Shown: positions 37,700 to 49,436 of the stretch, one piece after another | Layout: each line of letters opens with the position of its first letter | Position numbering within the stretch: position 1 is the stretch's first letter | NCBI GenBank assembly: GCA_943704495.1 | Contig: CALSCR010002745.1 | Location: forward strand, 1-51,523 | DNA length: 51,523 nt | Direction of reading: 5' to 3' | Origin: Pigoraptor chileana | Taxonomy: Eukaryota; Opisthokonta; Filasterea | Position numbers and translations under genes: made by a program | The notes under the pieces: generated by a model | Told to the model about the DNA's origin: nothing | Seen by the model: the letters and a program-made list of their open reading frames with translations, nothing else | Databases searched by the model: none

Positions 37700-39749
37700 T
37701 GTGGCTCAGTTATTTGCGCTTTATTCGAATTTGAGACCCTATACAATTTTAATACCAAGGGATATTATTTTTCGCGATTTGGCACTTTTAATCCCCAGAG
37801 GACGTCAATTGGGCTTGACAGCGTTGCTGTTGGCAGATTTCAAAACTATACCCGCGCTGTGCGTGTAATAAAATATAGTGTCATACATATTTCATACATA
37901 GCCCAAGTTGACATGAAATTTTGAAAACGTAAAATATCTGTGTGACGTGTGACAAGTGCCGCCTGCTGTCATGCTCGGTAGTTGCGCGCGCACAAACCAC
38001 TGAAAATGACGCACCATTATGGCTCAAAATAGCAGATTTCGCTCAAATAAATACCTCAGGGACCAAAATCCCAAATTGGGATTTATCGTCACGTGAGCGC
38101 AATCGTGTCCGACAAATGGGGACCGATCTGAGCCAACCGATTTGCCGAGCCCATGACTCAGATTGGACGCCGGGCATGCAAGGCTTTCGTGATGCGGTTC
38201 CGCACATTGGTGAGCGCTGGCCCGAGGCACCAATCGACCGACCTGCCACACGCCCGGGCGTACTAAGGAAGGTAAAGGTGCTTGGGGCCGGCGTCCCTCC
38301 GAATGATGTGACTGCAGTCGCCGTATGACGGCAGACGTTAGTGTCGGCTATCCTGCCAGCGACAAATTGTCGCCGGGCTGGAGAGCTGGTACACAATTCG
38401 GCAGGCCAATTCGGCAGGCCATGCATCGTCACGCACTGAACTGCCGAGACTGCTCGGCCCAGTGCGGCGGTCGTGCCGAAGCTCAGTCAAAAGGCCGTTA
38501 TACGGTCAGTGATGGCCGCCCCCGGCGTCAGTCGATATGTGAAAGTTCGGACTCGTCCGGTCATAGCCGGAGGAATCGGTACGACAGGCATGCCGACATG
38601 ACTAAACACGGGGCCCTCTACGGACTGACAGTTACAGCGGAAAGGATTAATTATATATGCAGGAAAAAATAAACACGCTGGCAGATCTCGGACCCGGGGC
38701 TGGCGGCAACAGTGCAGTTACTGATAACGATCTAGTGCTCGAAGATTGAGTGAACAAATTCAGTACAAGAATCTGAAGTATCTTTAGATTTCAACCGATC
38801 ACGGTCAGATTCATGACGTCAACAGCCGGCAGTCACTGTCCTCCGTCGACTCAGGCCGTCGGCGCCGGGTTGATTCGGTCACGGTTAAGGTAAACCGTTA
38901 ATGGTGAAATGTAATTACTTTCGCAACTGCCACGTTAGCTATAATACCGTTAGCAGCGGTCGGGCTGGCCTGTCTTGAGTGAGTTGTCGAGACAGCTGCA
39001 CTGGAGTCGCCCAGTCTTATGTCAGACGGGTCGCAACTTCTAGATCTTCCCTCACCCGCCGGCCTACTGGCCGGGCAGACCCGTCCGGCGCCAGCGTTTG
39101 TCGACGATTATACTGTTACCGGCCGGCGGCGACTCGACGAAGTGCTGCGCAGAAGTGCCGGATAGTGTCACAGTGACTGCCGCAGGTACGGCATCTGATG
39201 ATTGCCACGGCACTGAAATATCATATGTCGGTACAGGGGTGTAAAAAGAAAACAGAACAACAGTGAAGTCAATCATCGGCCAGTGGGATATGGATTACTT
39301 TCCGGTGTTAGTATTATTAGTTTGATTAAACTGACTGAGGAGCTGTGCTTAGTACTGACGCAAGCACTGCATAGCAGTTTTATTGAGCGTACTCAGGCGA
39401 AGGCGTCAGGTGATGCCACGGCTCTGACGCCCGCTCCAACTAATTGTGTACGTGATTTTACAAAATACTCGATGACCATTTCGGACAATTGCAGATTCTG
39501 GCACCTCTACGTGTCAGTGACGGCGCAATTGGCGGCGCAATAGAAAAGTTAACCGCTGCTGTCTGGCCAAGTTACTGAAGCTAATCGTTTCAACATGTAC
39601 CGCGAATGTTAAGGCACCGACGACTGACCTAGAAGTGTCCCATATGATTGCTGCCAGTGCATTTCTATTGCTGGAAAGTAAATGCAATTGCCATCAATCT
39701 TATACCCCCGCCGTTTGATAGGTTCGGTTCCGCAATTAGAGCGCTTTAC
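37700..39749. other. gene-free block of unusual composition
   Basis: Two kilobases with no recognisable exon, no TG/CA tracts and a texture unlike the rest (mixed CGG/CCG-rich and AT-rich segments). It contains a 13-bp perfect tandem duplication (AATTCGGCAGGCC at 38395-38407 and 38408-38420) and a near-palindrome AAATCCCAAATTGGGATTT near 38060. Short open frames (37942-38328 and 38325-38672) show no family. It may be a decayed insertion of unknown type; this is inference only. Confidence 0.4.
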
Positions 39750-39792
39750 TTGCAATCAGGGGTACTGGGGACCTCAGTACCCCTACTTGCAA
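39750..39792. repeat. 18-bp inverted repeat, 7-nt loop
   Basis: Arms 39750-39767 and 39775-39792 match at 16 of 18 positions, with the inner GGGGTACTG / CAGTACCCC perfect; the loop is GGGACCT. It could be a structured RNA, a regulatory palindrome or the end of an old insertion. It marks the right edge of the odd block, 315 bp beyond the end of the USP gene. Confidence 0.85.
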
Positions 39793-40106
39793 CACACAGC
39801 AGCACCACAGCGAAAGGAAGAAAGAAAGAAAGACACGCATGCTAAGCACACGCAGCCACGCCAAACACACGCGCAGACGCAACGCAACGCAAGCGAGGGC
39901 AGACAGTCACACGCAGACGCAGACGCAAAGAGATGCTTCCCCTGACAACATCCGCACAACCAACCATCATAATTAGCGCCGACATTTCCACTGACAGAGC
40001 AATTAAAGAAACAGATGAGAGGGCATTTGCCGGAATAGAGGGTGGGATACAACGGACCGTGATTGATAGTTACAACGCAGACAAAGGATTGGATGACGAC
40101 ACCTGT
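39793..40106. other. 3' flank of the USP gene
   Basis: It has purine-rich AAGAAAGAAAGAAAG and CGCAGACGCA repeats (39815-39930). It probably includes the USP 3' UTR. No gene was seen. Confidence 0.5.
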
Positions 40107-42877
40107 CTACCGATATCCGCCGCTGCTACCGGGCCGCTCCTGACCTCCACGCCCACCAAAACCGCCACCACCTCCAAACGAGCCCCTTCCAAACGAGCCC
40201 CTTCCAAACGAGCCCCTGCCAAACGAGCCCCTGCCACCGCGCTCTCCCCCTCGACCTCTGTTGCCGCGAAAACCACCGCTGCCAAATGAGCCTCTGCCGC
40301 CTCGAAAATCACCGCTGCCAAATGAGCCTCTGCCGCCGCGAAAACCACCGCTGCCAAAGGAGCCCCTGCCGCCGCGAACACCACCGCTGCCAAATGAGCC
40401 TCTGCCGCCGCGCTCTCCCCCTCGACCCCTATTGCCGAACGGGGCACCGCGGTCGCCGTACCCGTTGGCATGGGAGTGCCCGTTATGTCCATTGTGTCCG
40501 TCATTCTCGCTCTCGGCAGAATATCCATTTTGCTTGGCACGTGCCTTTTCCTAAGGTCACAAATTTGAGTCCGCAAGGACATAGAGCGGGTAACTTGAGT
40601 GCACATCGTTTGGAGAGGGACACATAAAAGAAACCCACAAGCACAAATAGCTACTGATGAGGTTGCCTTCACGAGCTTACAACGGATGCCACAACGATTG
40701 CCAAAGCTCCTCACCTCGTTCTTCCTGCCCTGTTCAGCCTGGAAGAAATTGACTTTCTTATTGTCCGTGTCCGAGTCGCTGTCAATATCCCTGCCGTACG
40801 GACTCTCGTCTTCCATGGCGTCCTCGTCCTGTTGCGGGCGCTTGACCCGCTTCACGTGACCGCGGTCAATCATCTCTTCAATCTCATCGCGCTTGCGGCG
40901 TCGGCGCGCCTCACTCTCGTCACTCACATCCGCAGCGTCGACAGTGTTTGGTGCACCATCCCACCCCCGCACTGGTGGAAATATGTGTTCATTGTTTTTG
41001 TTTTGTTTTGGCAAGTCAACCAAAAAAAAAAGAGAAAGTTAACAAAGGTGCCAAATAAATATAATTAACAGGTATTCGAGAATAATAACAATTATGCTTA
41101 CATGAAAAATTTGCATGAACCTCACTTTTGAAAACGGGAAAAGGGCATTGACAATCACTGACACACCGACAAGCAACTCACCGGCACCGCCGATCTTGTC
41201 AAAGGACGCCGCCGAGAATGTGTCCCTGACGCTGTCATCGCGCTTGCCGTCCCACATGCGCCCCGCACCCTTGAGCACTTTCCCCACGCCATCCACGTCC
41301 ACATCCGCCCTCTCCGTCTGTCTGATGGCAGCCGGCTTTCCTGCGATCGAGCTGCCCGCATTGCCGTTCACATTCCTCAATACGAGGGGTGCAGCAGACC
41401 CAAGCGCGACACTCCCGTTCGCGTCTCCATTGGTCTCCGCGACGACGCGTGCTTTCTTTAGCAATGGCCCGTTTGTGTCGATAGCATTGGCAGCATCAAC
41501 GTCGCTGTCTGCGAGGGATCTCTTCTTTGTCTGTTGTTGTTGTTGTTGTTGTTGTTGTTGCTGTGCGGCGGTAGAGGGTGCGACCGAGCCGACAGACGCA
41601 CGCGGCGTGATCTCCCACGCAAACCCAAGGAGCGTTGCCGGGTTGACAGACTCGCCCGCACTTGCTTTGCGCACTTCCCACTTTGTGATCCCTTGAACGT
41701 GCGAGGAGGTTGCATCCGCATTGGTCCCGTTCACCTTGTTTCCGTGACTGTTCACAATGCCATTTTGAGACGCGCCTGTGCTACCATTAACCAAATTGGG
41801 TGTCTCGCGGGCCAACCGCTCCTTTTCTAATCGCATTTTTGCCTCGACCTTTTGCCTGTTAACGACCTGGCCAACCTCGCCTGCCAATGACGAACTTGCG
41901 GGCGAAGAGGCGACGATGGAGGGCACGGGCGGCTTCGCACCCACCGCAACGGACTTTCCGTTTGACTGCGACAAAGCACAGAAAACAACATGAAAACAAA
42001 CAAACATTTTTAGTCAGTTGAGGAGACGACAGATTCATAAAAGTGCGAGGACCACTCAGCACGCTCATCACAAACAACGCATTAAAGAAAGAGACAGAAC
42101 ACAACGCACAACAAACAATAAGACGTGCATAATATTTGTACCATTGGTGGGAGTGTTCGGGCGGGTGATGCTACCGCTTCCACTCTGCTGTAGAGAAGAA
42201 TGTACGCGCTCTGCTTGAGCACACTGCTCACGCTCACTTGCTGCACCTGAGCGGAGCAAGACACACGGAGGGTATGTTATGCGCGGACGAAATTAAAATG
42301 GGTTAGTTCCGTGCGACAAGACAACCAGGCATAGGCCAGGGCGGTGAAGAATATACATCTATTGACCAATACCAACACAAGTTGTTATAAGGAAACACGC
42401 CGATCGACTTCATGAGACACAGAGAAGGAGACGCAAGACTACATGAAGGAGACAAAAGTGACTTGCAGGATTCAAGTCCGAGTCCCAGGTGCTATGCTCA
42501 GGGACTCCACAAAGTCAAAGAAAGAACGAGAGATATTCAGTACTCAAAACGCCTGAGGCACAGACACAATCAACTCGAACGATAGAACAGAGAGAAAGAG
42601 TGAGCGAGCGCGGGGCGCCTTCTCTACACTCAAGACCACATAATGTGCAGATAAAAGAGGTAGAAACCGCACTCCACCCACCGACGAGTCGTTCATTGAA
42701 TACCAAACGTTGTTTGAGTTCCGTACAAAGCAGTAGTAATGGCCAGAGTGGCATGAGTGACCCGAGTGAACGAGGACAGCGTAGAGACGATAGCGCGGCC
42801 GATCCTTCTGCACGTTGCACATGCATCCAGAAAAAAATCAACAAGGGCTTAACGCAAATGCAACGTTATCGTACTTC

Positions 42878-42914
<37 letters not shown>

Positions 42915-44999
42915 GTGCATGCGTGCGTGTGCGTGCGTATGCACATAAACGCATCCCACACAGCTAAGTGCTTCGGTTGCGACACAGAAATTGTGCATCC
43001 ATTACTCCAATTTAGATCCGGCATCCCACCTGCCCACTACTCATGTACGGCGATATGTCGAGCGTCTCCTGAAAGTCGATAAAGTTGCCGATCTTGCCAG
43101 TGTAATCGAACCGCTTCAATTGGACGCTCAGAATTCTCGGTGCGCGAAATATCGTCAGCTGCTTAGATGCGGTCACCTTCTTGGCACATCTGTTGTCGAC
43201 AACACACACACACACACACACACACACATTATTCAACACACACACACACATTATTCAACACACACACACATATACACGAGTGCACACATTATTCAACACA
43301 CACACATACACGCAATCATATAGTTCATTTCATGTTAGAGCAGAGAAAGCCCGACATACAAGGGACAAAAACGTACAAACTAGCCTCATCAACATGCAGC
43401 ATGTATTTCCCGTGCGAAAATAGCTTACAACGCAGGCACATCTGAGAACGTCACAATAAAAATACACGCAAGTCCAGATGTGCAGAATATAAAAACACAC
43501 CGTGAGCATTTGTATGCGTTGTCCTTCTCGAGGATCTCGGCCTTGGTGAAGTGAGAGAATGCTTTCTCCACAGAACCACACCGCTTGATCTGCACAACGA
43601 TGCAAAAAACAAACAAACACCCAATATGTTAGTTTGAGATTCACTGAACATGTGACGAGGCAAAACAAAACTCATTACGCCGTTGACCTCCAAACACACC
43701 TCAAGCGAAAGATCTAGGAAGGGCTCAAATACGTTCGATTCGAATCCGCACTGGCTGCACTTGACTTGGCTGCGGAGATGACCCCCAAACACGCGATGCA
43801 CAAATGACGTCTCCTTCGACCGATCATCAATTTGCAAACTGTTGTTGTAGTGGTCGTGTTTGTGTTTTTGGAAGCGTGTGCGTGGAAACACACATGAAAA
43901 GCATTTGTTAATATGGCGCAAAATGATAAAGAGCGACACACAACCAGCCACCATTCCGTATCATCGCACTGATTGCCAATAGAAATTGCGTCATCATCCT
44001 TGAAGAAGATGCAAACCACAAAACACATAACACACAAGCGGTGTGGACACTCACGCAGAAGCGTTCAAGAGACAACTCCTCTGCATGCCGTCGACGACAT
44101 AGCGCATAAACTCGTGCGAGTCCTCCTGGCGGCCAAACCGAAACTGCTTCCCAATATCTGTAGACAGACACCGCAAGAGATGCCCATGGAAGCAAAAACG
44201 CGTCAGAAACGGCTGAACACAGGACCCAATGAAGAGCAATGTGGTGAGCGCATTGCATGCTGTGCATCCGGTCCCGTACTTTTGAGGTTTTGGATAATGT
44301 TCTTTGGACGGATGGCGCCCGAGGAACCAGCGAGAGCGCGCTGCACGTGCCTCTCCATCTCGCAGAACACACAGAATCCGGCCGCGCGACCTACAAAAAC
44401 CAGAGAAGTTGTGCCAACGATTAAGAGTTGAAACAATGCACAGATCCTGCTCCCACTGTGCGGCGGATGGAACGATTGAAAGTGAAAAACTAGGCAACAT
44501 CCATGGCACAAGCAGTGATGCAGGCGCAGTGCTTACATTGCTGGGAATGCTCGCCGGCCAGCATATAGTTTGCGAGCGGCGGTGTGTACGTCAGACATTG
44601 AAGCACAGAGTTCAAGAAGCAAGTGTTCCCGAGATTGACAAGTCCGCTTCCGATTTTCCTCGTTTCCTTCCAAGACAACAATTCGCCGACACGTTCGTCA
44701 GGAAAGAGTATACGCTTTGGTGCGGCAAGCCCACCGGGATTCGCATCGCCGTTAGCAGCAGAGGCCACTGACGTAGACTTCCCATTAGTTTTGCCATTGC
44801 CAACCGGTGCCGCCGCGGATCCCGCTGCTTTGGGAATGAGTGCAATGTACTTGCGTTTCAGAGTGTCCGTATGCGTGTCAGGCTTTGTGGCAGCAACAAA
44901 GCGGATCTCGCGATGCTGAGCGTCTCGGTCGCCCCTCAGAAGTTCATCAACCGACACCCTTCGTTGCTGGGGCGCATCTTCAATCATTGGCTTCCCCAT
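40107..44999 (-). CDS. USP36/42-like ubiquitin hydrolase with RGG tail
   Basis: Eleven exons: 44537-44999, 44280-44390, 44055-44157, 43700-43838, 43501-43589, 43030-43189, 42682-42807, 42142-42246, 41182-41965, 40715-40971 and 40107-40550. They sum to 2781 nt, 926 aa. It is a cysteine protease removing ubiquitin; USP36 works in the nucleolus. Catalytic Cys127 lies in [20 protein letters not shown], the His box is [11 protein letters not shown] (His378) and the third residue is in YSMNDSS. The zinc ribbon pairs CSQC and CSRC are intact, as are [20 protein letters not shown] and [10 protein letters not shown]. After a poly-Q linker, GWDGAPNT and [20 protein letters not shown] match the conserved C-terminal WDG segment of USP36. 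Exon 11 encodes an RGG/SFG tail ([26 protein letters not shown]) not present in human USP36. Confidence 0.93.
42471..42510 (-). repeat. dispersed intronic repeat, USP intron 7, type 1
   Basis: Sense strand GTGGAGTCCCTGAGCATAGC, ending GGACTTGAA. It matches the SLC25 copy at 31 of 40 positions. A CT-rich tract precedes it in gene sense. Confidence 0.7.
42536..42577 (-). repeat. dispersed intronic repeat, USP intron 7, type 2
   Basis: The 25-nt part at 42536-42560 matches 51385-51409 at 22 of 25 positions. On the sense strand it precedes the type 1 copy, with a pyrimidine tract between them. Confidence 0.65.
42880..42915. repeat. (TG)n in USP intron 6
   Basis: TG run on the plus strand, followed by a TGCGTGCG tail. 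Confidence 0.95.
43200..43310. repeat. (CA)n array with TTATTCAA spacers in USP intron 5
   Basis: CA tracts separated three times by the same spacer CATTATTCAACACA, so a compound minisatellite rather than a simple dinucleotide run. Confidence 0.93.
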
Positions 45000-45009
45000 C
45001 TTTGCAGTA

Positions 45010-45497
45010 ATGCCACACTCAGGTGACGGATGTGCGTATTATGAGTATCGGACGCCGGCCGTCCCTCTGCGACCGTCTGCAGATCTCACAGAAATTGCGA
45101 CATACGCGGATGATATTTGGATTGTCCACCCGGCCTCACATACCCTCATGCGACGTTGTATGCTCACGGCTCTCGTCCTCTCTTAATCTCATCCTTGTGT
45201 TTCACCTGAGGTTGTAATCTCTCTTTGATTATTACGGTGAGTATTGCGGCCGTTTTGTGGCGGGAAGTGTCGTTGCCTGCCGTGTCAATTTCACAGACTG
45301 CTTTTGATACATTTCTCATAGTCAAGACCTGTTATTTGCCGGTCCCCACGTGCGGAAAAATCTACTCATCAGCCAAACAATTTAGTAGAATCGCAGATGA
45401 GTTAAGGTTGGCGAGGGGTTTACTTCCTTCACAATCCTTACACGATGCTGCACAATTCGCGCGGGAAATTCAAAACGATGGCTTTTTGCTTTTTTGA
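45010..45497 (+). CDS. possible small hypothetical gene
   Basis: Two open stretches look coding: an N-terminal part from the ATG at 45010 ([20 protein letters not shown], then [20 protein letters not shown]) and a terminal exon 45297-45497 behind a good acceptor (TTTCACAG), ending TGA. The second encodes 66 residues with an amphipathic look ([32 protein letters not shown]). The join between them is not resolved because no phase-matching strong donor was found. No family was recognised. It would fill the gap between the USP start (44999, only 10 bp away, divergent) and the converging gene ending at 45648. It may be wrong. Confidence 0.3.
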
Positions 45498-45647
45498 ATC
45501 TATTCTCCATGACATCAATTATTTTGTGGCAATATTTACATCGTTTATTTGAAATATAACAAAAGTGAGACGCGAATGCATAATAAGTGTGTATACAGGG
45601 CGCGCAAAATGAAATTGATTCCATCTTTCGTCTGTGGTGCGCCATCC

Positions 45648-46915
45648 TCACATGGCTGGCTGCACTGCAACTGGCAGGACAGCGGCGCAAACTCCGCTGT
45701 TGATCGTCCGTCCACGACGGTTTCCCGACTCTGTCTCGGCGGCCCTCAACACATCCCGCACAAACTCGGTGTTTGCAAGGTGGGAAGGCCGTGTGCCATG
45801 CAACTCGAACGTGGGATCATGCCCTTCGTCCAGCAGCACTTGAATCACGACCACATCCTCATACGTTGCAGCCATGTGCAGAACTGAAAGCCCTCCGTCG
45901 ATGCGGTACGATGCGCACTTCCTCGCAAAATCTCGCGCATGGATGGCATCTCGCTCATCATCAACGACGGACCCGCACGTACGCCCCCGCAATCGGTCGT
46001 AAAGCATTCTATGCAGGCAATCAAACGCGATCGCCGCTTCCGAACGACCCCACTTTGTCGCATCGCGTGCTTCGCTAAGGTAACTCTGAACTCGCGCCGT
46101 GAATTCTTCCCGGGAGACGGAATTCTTAGGGAGACGCACAAGTTTGGAGACTCGATCAAATAGACGACGGGCTGGAGAACCGACCTGTAAACAACCAAAC
46201 AAGCGGAAGCGAACAAAGAAGCCGCACTTTGATGAGACGGAATTCGTCTCATGCCATGTTTGCTGGCGCCAATTGGATGAGACTGGAGCGGAGCGACTAA
46301 GGAATGAATGACTCACTCACCGAACCGGTCACATGCTCCGCAATATTTGACGCAATCGCCGCGAGGTCAACGGCTTTGATCGCAACGCGGTGCAGCTTGA
46401 ACGACCGCCATAGGGGCACTTCGCCAGGACTCTTTTCGAGAAGAACGGAAAGTGTTCCTTGATCTCCCCTCTCGTCATTCTCGTGTTTGACGAAAACTAC
46501 TAGGAATGACTTCAGCTCGACTCCAATGGATGGATCGATGGCAAGGCGGCAAGCCACATCCTCCGTATATGGTAGCTTGTCGAACTGCTCCTTCTGAAAC
46601 GCAAATTGGCAAGGTAAGAACACAGTGGACAGTCCATACATATATCCATCTGTCATCACTTTGATTGTGACCGCATTGAATGAATGATATTGTTTCACAC
46701 ACCTCGGGAGTGTCTATCTTGCCCCGCGAAAGACGCGCAGCAATGAGCTGCTCCATACGAATCGTCTGATGCCCACGAGGAATCACGGCGTCGTGAAGAT
46801 GCACTCGATCATGAAGTTTCGCAAAGAAGACAATGTGTGGCTGCTCATTCTCATCCTCCTCGACCACGAAAGCGGATGCGAACACAGACTTGACGGTTGT
46901 CACGAAGGACTCCAT
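45648..46915 (-). CDS. unknown protein with degenerate ankyrin-like C-terminus
   Basis: Three exons, 46703-46915, 46321-46593 and 45648-46184, all phase 0, giving 340 aa. The family is not recognised. The first 160 residues look like a compact α/β domain (PHIVFFAKLHDRVHLHDAVI, KLPYTEDVACRLAID, ELKSFLVVFVKHENDERGD). The middle is helical (ARRLFDRVSKLVRLPKNSVS, EAAIAFDCLHRMLYDRLRGR). Near residue 270 an ankyrin-like hairpin is visible: GGLSVLHMAATYEDVVVIQV, then LLDEGHDPT and HGTRPSHLA. The tail is Arg/Gly then hydrophobic. No signal peptide or membrane segment is seen. A role cannot be assigned from sequence. Confidence 0.7.
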
Positions 46916-47654
46916 TGTTGAACAGTGTTGCCTGCTCGCAATGGTCGAATTTGTTCGAACTGTGCGCGCTCTTGCACACTTGCACAAAGAAGGACAGCGA
47001 TGTGTTATCTATATATATACATACATACATGTGGACATATGGATGGAGCTCGTTCGACTATCGTGGTATGTGTGCAGGTGGTTGTCACATGTAGTCAAAC
47101 GTCACTTCGCATCTTGCATTCCTGAAATACCAACATGAAGCCCAGAATTGGCTGTAGATCTACCCACAGCCACATCCTTTATTCCAACTTCAAGGTCTCC
47201 ACACAACTTGTGAACTGTGAGTGAGCAAACGGTGGCGTCAAATATACGAGACCGACGGTCACAGTTGTGCCTTTGTAGAAATGCCTTAGAAGATATGCCG
47301 CGCGGCGTAACTGACACTCCCGTTTCCAAATGTTCGATAGGGCGTCCTCGGGTGCACGGAATACCTCCGTAGCTGTCCGTACAGGAGATAAGACGCTGAA
47401 AGGATGCTACCTGACACCACAAATCGCACTGTGGAAGGCACGGAATAGTCGTTCAGTGGCAGTGGCAGTTGGCAGTGGTGTTTGCGGATCCACAACTGGC
47501 CATGTTCACAAAGCCGCTCCACTTGCCCAATCTGAACACAGATCCATCCCCAATCACAAATTAAAAGCCGCGTGACATGATTTGGATCAACAGCCCCAAA
47601 AGCCACCTCGAAATGTCAAGATCTGAAGTTAATTAGCACGGCTGGGGATGGGGT
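46916..47654. other. spacer between ankyrin-like and POLR3H genes
   Basis: It should hold the promoter of the ankyrin-like gene and the POLR3H 3' end. A TATATATACATACATACAT stretch lies at about 47010-47030. Overlapping short frames on both strands have no domain signal; no RNA gene was seen. Confidence 0.5.
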
Positions 47655-48928
47655 CTATTGGCCCTTCCACCACGCAATAAGTCCTAAGCCAGGGCCATCC
47701 ACAGAGCCCTGCAGAATACACACACACGGTGCGGAGAAACGCCCAGTCAAAACAAGGAATGTACAGGCAGTAATGCGGCGCACACCAGCAGACGACAAAA
47801 CATGGCACATAGATAGTCGTGCCAGACACTGGACCCGGTTCAGGGCTCGCAAGTTTCACCACATTCGATCACGGACACAACCACGTACCGTCAATGTGTA
47901 CGGTGCAACTTTGGTGTGCTCTACGTCGACATTCGACTGTTGATCGGCGGTTGCGGGCATTGACGGGCCGCTTTCGGGTTGAAGCGAGTCTGACAACGCG
48001 GGCGCATCCACAAAACACTCGCGCTCAATTCGAAATCGTATAGGCTCGTCGACATCCATCCACAGCTCGAATTCACCATACTTCCACATCCACAGGCGTT
48101 CCTCAGGGTCACTATGTAAACCATTTGCAATTTTGAACAGTCAAGGTAAATGCATAATACAGAAAAAGAACAGAGAGGGGAGATGAAGACTGCATTGGAC
48201 TTCGGGTGGGATACAAAACGGTGTCCTTCTGAAGATGCTCCGCTGGTATTACAATATCGTCGAAAAAGCCCAACGACACTGGAGAGTGGGAATGAGAGGG
48301 AAAAGAGTGAGTTTGACAGGGCAAGACGGTGGATGGATGGACGACTGATGTGCACGCAATGAACAGACACTCACCATGCAGGCCCTGATTTGTGCAGCTC
48401 TTGATTTTGCCGGAGAGCACCTCGCCGATAAATGGTCGGAATACAATGTACCGGAATTTCACTGGAACAATATTGTGGAGAGTGTCAGTGGGATGATTGA
48501 CCGACGCGTGATGCCACATAGGCATACGCACATCCATTGCCACGAATGCGCCAATGAGATTCATGTCACATAGCATTCTCCAACCTTGTGTATGCGTCGC
48601 ACCATCGCCAGGATATATGTACGGATCTCCCACGTGCAAAATTTCGAATAGACAGATGCAGAGCCCGACATCCTTTACGACCTGCATGGGAACGAGAAGG
48701 GCTTCATAAATACGAACACGCGACACAAATGCCGTACACCACAAAACGTGCATCGATGAAGAGTATACATATCCAGCAGTGGCATGGTAAAGAGCAGAAT
48801 GCACCACACACCCCCACCTTGTTGGCGAGTTTGCTATTCAGTTCATCTTTGATGGCTTCAATCTGGTCTTTTCGAAAGTCGTCCGGTTTTGTGCGGATCA
48901 CGTCTTTAAATTCTGCCAAGAAGAACAT
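47655..48928 (-). CDS. POLR3H: RNA polymerase III subunit RPC8 (POLR3H)
   Basis: Six exons: 48818-48928, 48585-48681, 48375-48461, 48215-48278, 47889-48111 and 47655-47708. They sum to 636 nt, 211 aa, against 204 in human. It is the Rpb7-like stalk subunit of RNA polymerase III, needed for initiation of tRNA and 5S genes. The N-terminus MFFLAEFKDVIRTKPDDF, then LNSKLANKVVKDVGLCICLF and IYPGDGATHTQ, form the tip domain. RPFIGEVLSGKIKSC and SLGFFDDIVIPAEHLQKD start the OB fold, with RLWMWKYG and IRFRIERECFVD after it. The family's hallmark end, GLGLIAWWKGQ, is on a separate 54-nt exon. Residues ~165-185 are a Ser/Pro-rich linker typical of the family. The exon 4 donor (TT/GTATCC) was set by phase. 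Confidence 0.96.
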
Positions 48929-49266
48929 TCTCTAAGTTTCAACAATAATACTAAACACCACCACACGGCGCGACACATAAATGTAGTTGGTCGGTCATTC
49001 GCTACTTTCTTTTTGTGCGTTCTCCATGGTCATCGGCGGAGATGCACGAGAACAGCTGTCACAAAGTAAGGTCACGTGATTCTGTGTATCTAGGAAAATA
49101 GCGTTGATTGCGATTCCTAGACTGGCCTCCCAGTTACTATGGCTCACTATGGATTTTGGTGAGGGTCACGGGACGAAAAGTTTATGCATCTAGGAGAGAG
49201 ACGACAGCACACACACACACACACGCACGCACACACAACCGGGCATTGCACTTACGCAAGCACACA

Positions 49267-49301
<35 letters not shown>

Positions 49302-49436
49302 TGAGACATTGGGGATAACCCCAACGGTCACTTTCAAGTCTGCATTGTCTTTTTATCTCAATATACTTAGATTACGCTGCATATCTGTATCATCACACCT
49401 TGTTCTGTTCCCCGTGCTTGCAAAAACGAACCGAAA
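48929..49436. promoter_or_regulatory. divergent promoter region, POLR3H and synaptogyrin genes
   Basis: 508 bp between opposing start codons. It contains interrupted CA tracts at 49207-49231 and 49262-49300. No core element was assigned. Confidence 0.45.
49207..49300. repeat. (CA)n microsatellites
   Basis: Two CA runs (49207-49237 and 49262-49300) in the spacer upstream of the synaptogyrin gene. Confidence 0.95.

Noticed and set aside
38325-38672. 116-codon open frame in the odd block
   Set aside because: Composition and lack of splice sites or family resemblance suggest chance.
40070-41023. 317-codon minus-strand frame ending in Ala/Val-rich repeats
   Set aside because: It runs through an intron (40551-40714) and then reads the RGG exon in the wrong frame; the spliced frame gives RGG/SFG repeats and a clean stop at 40107.
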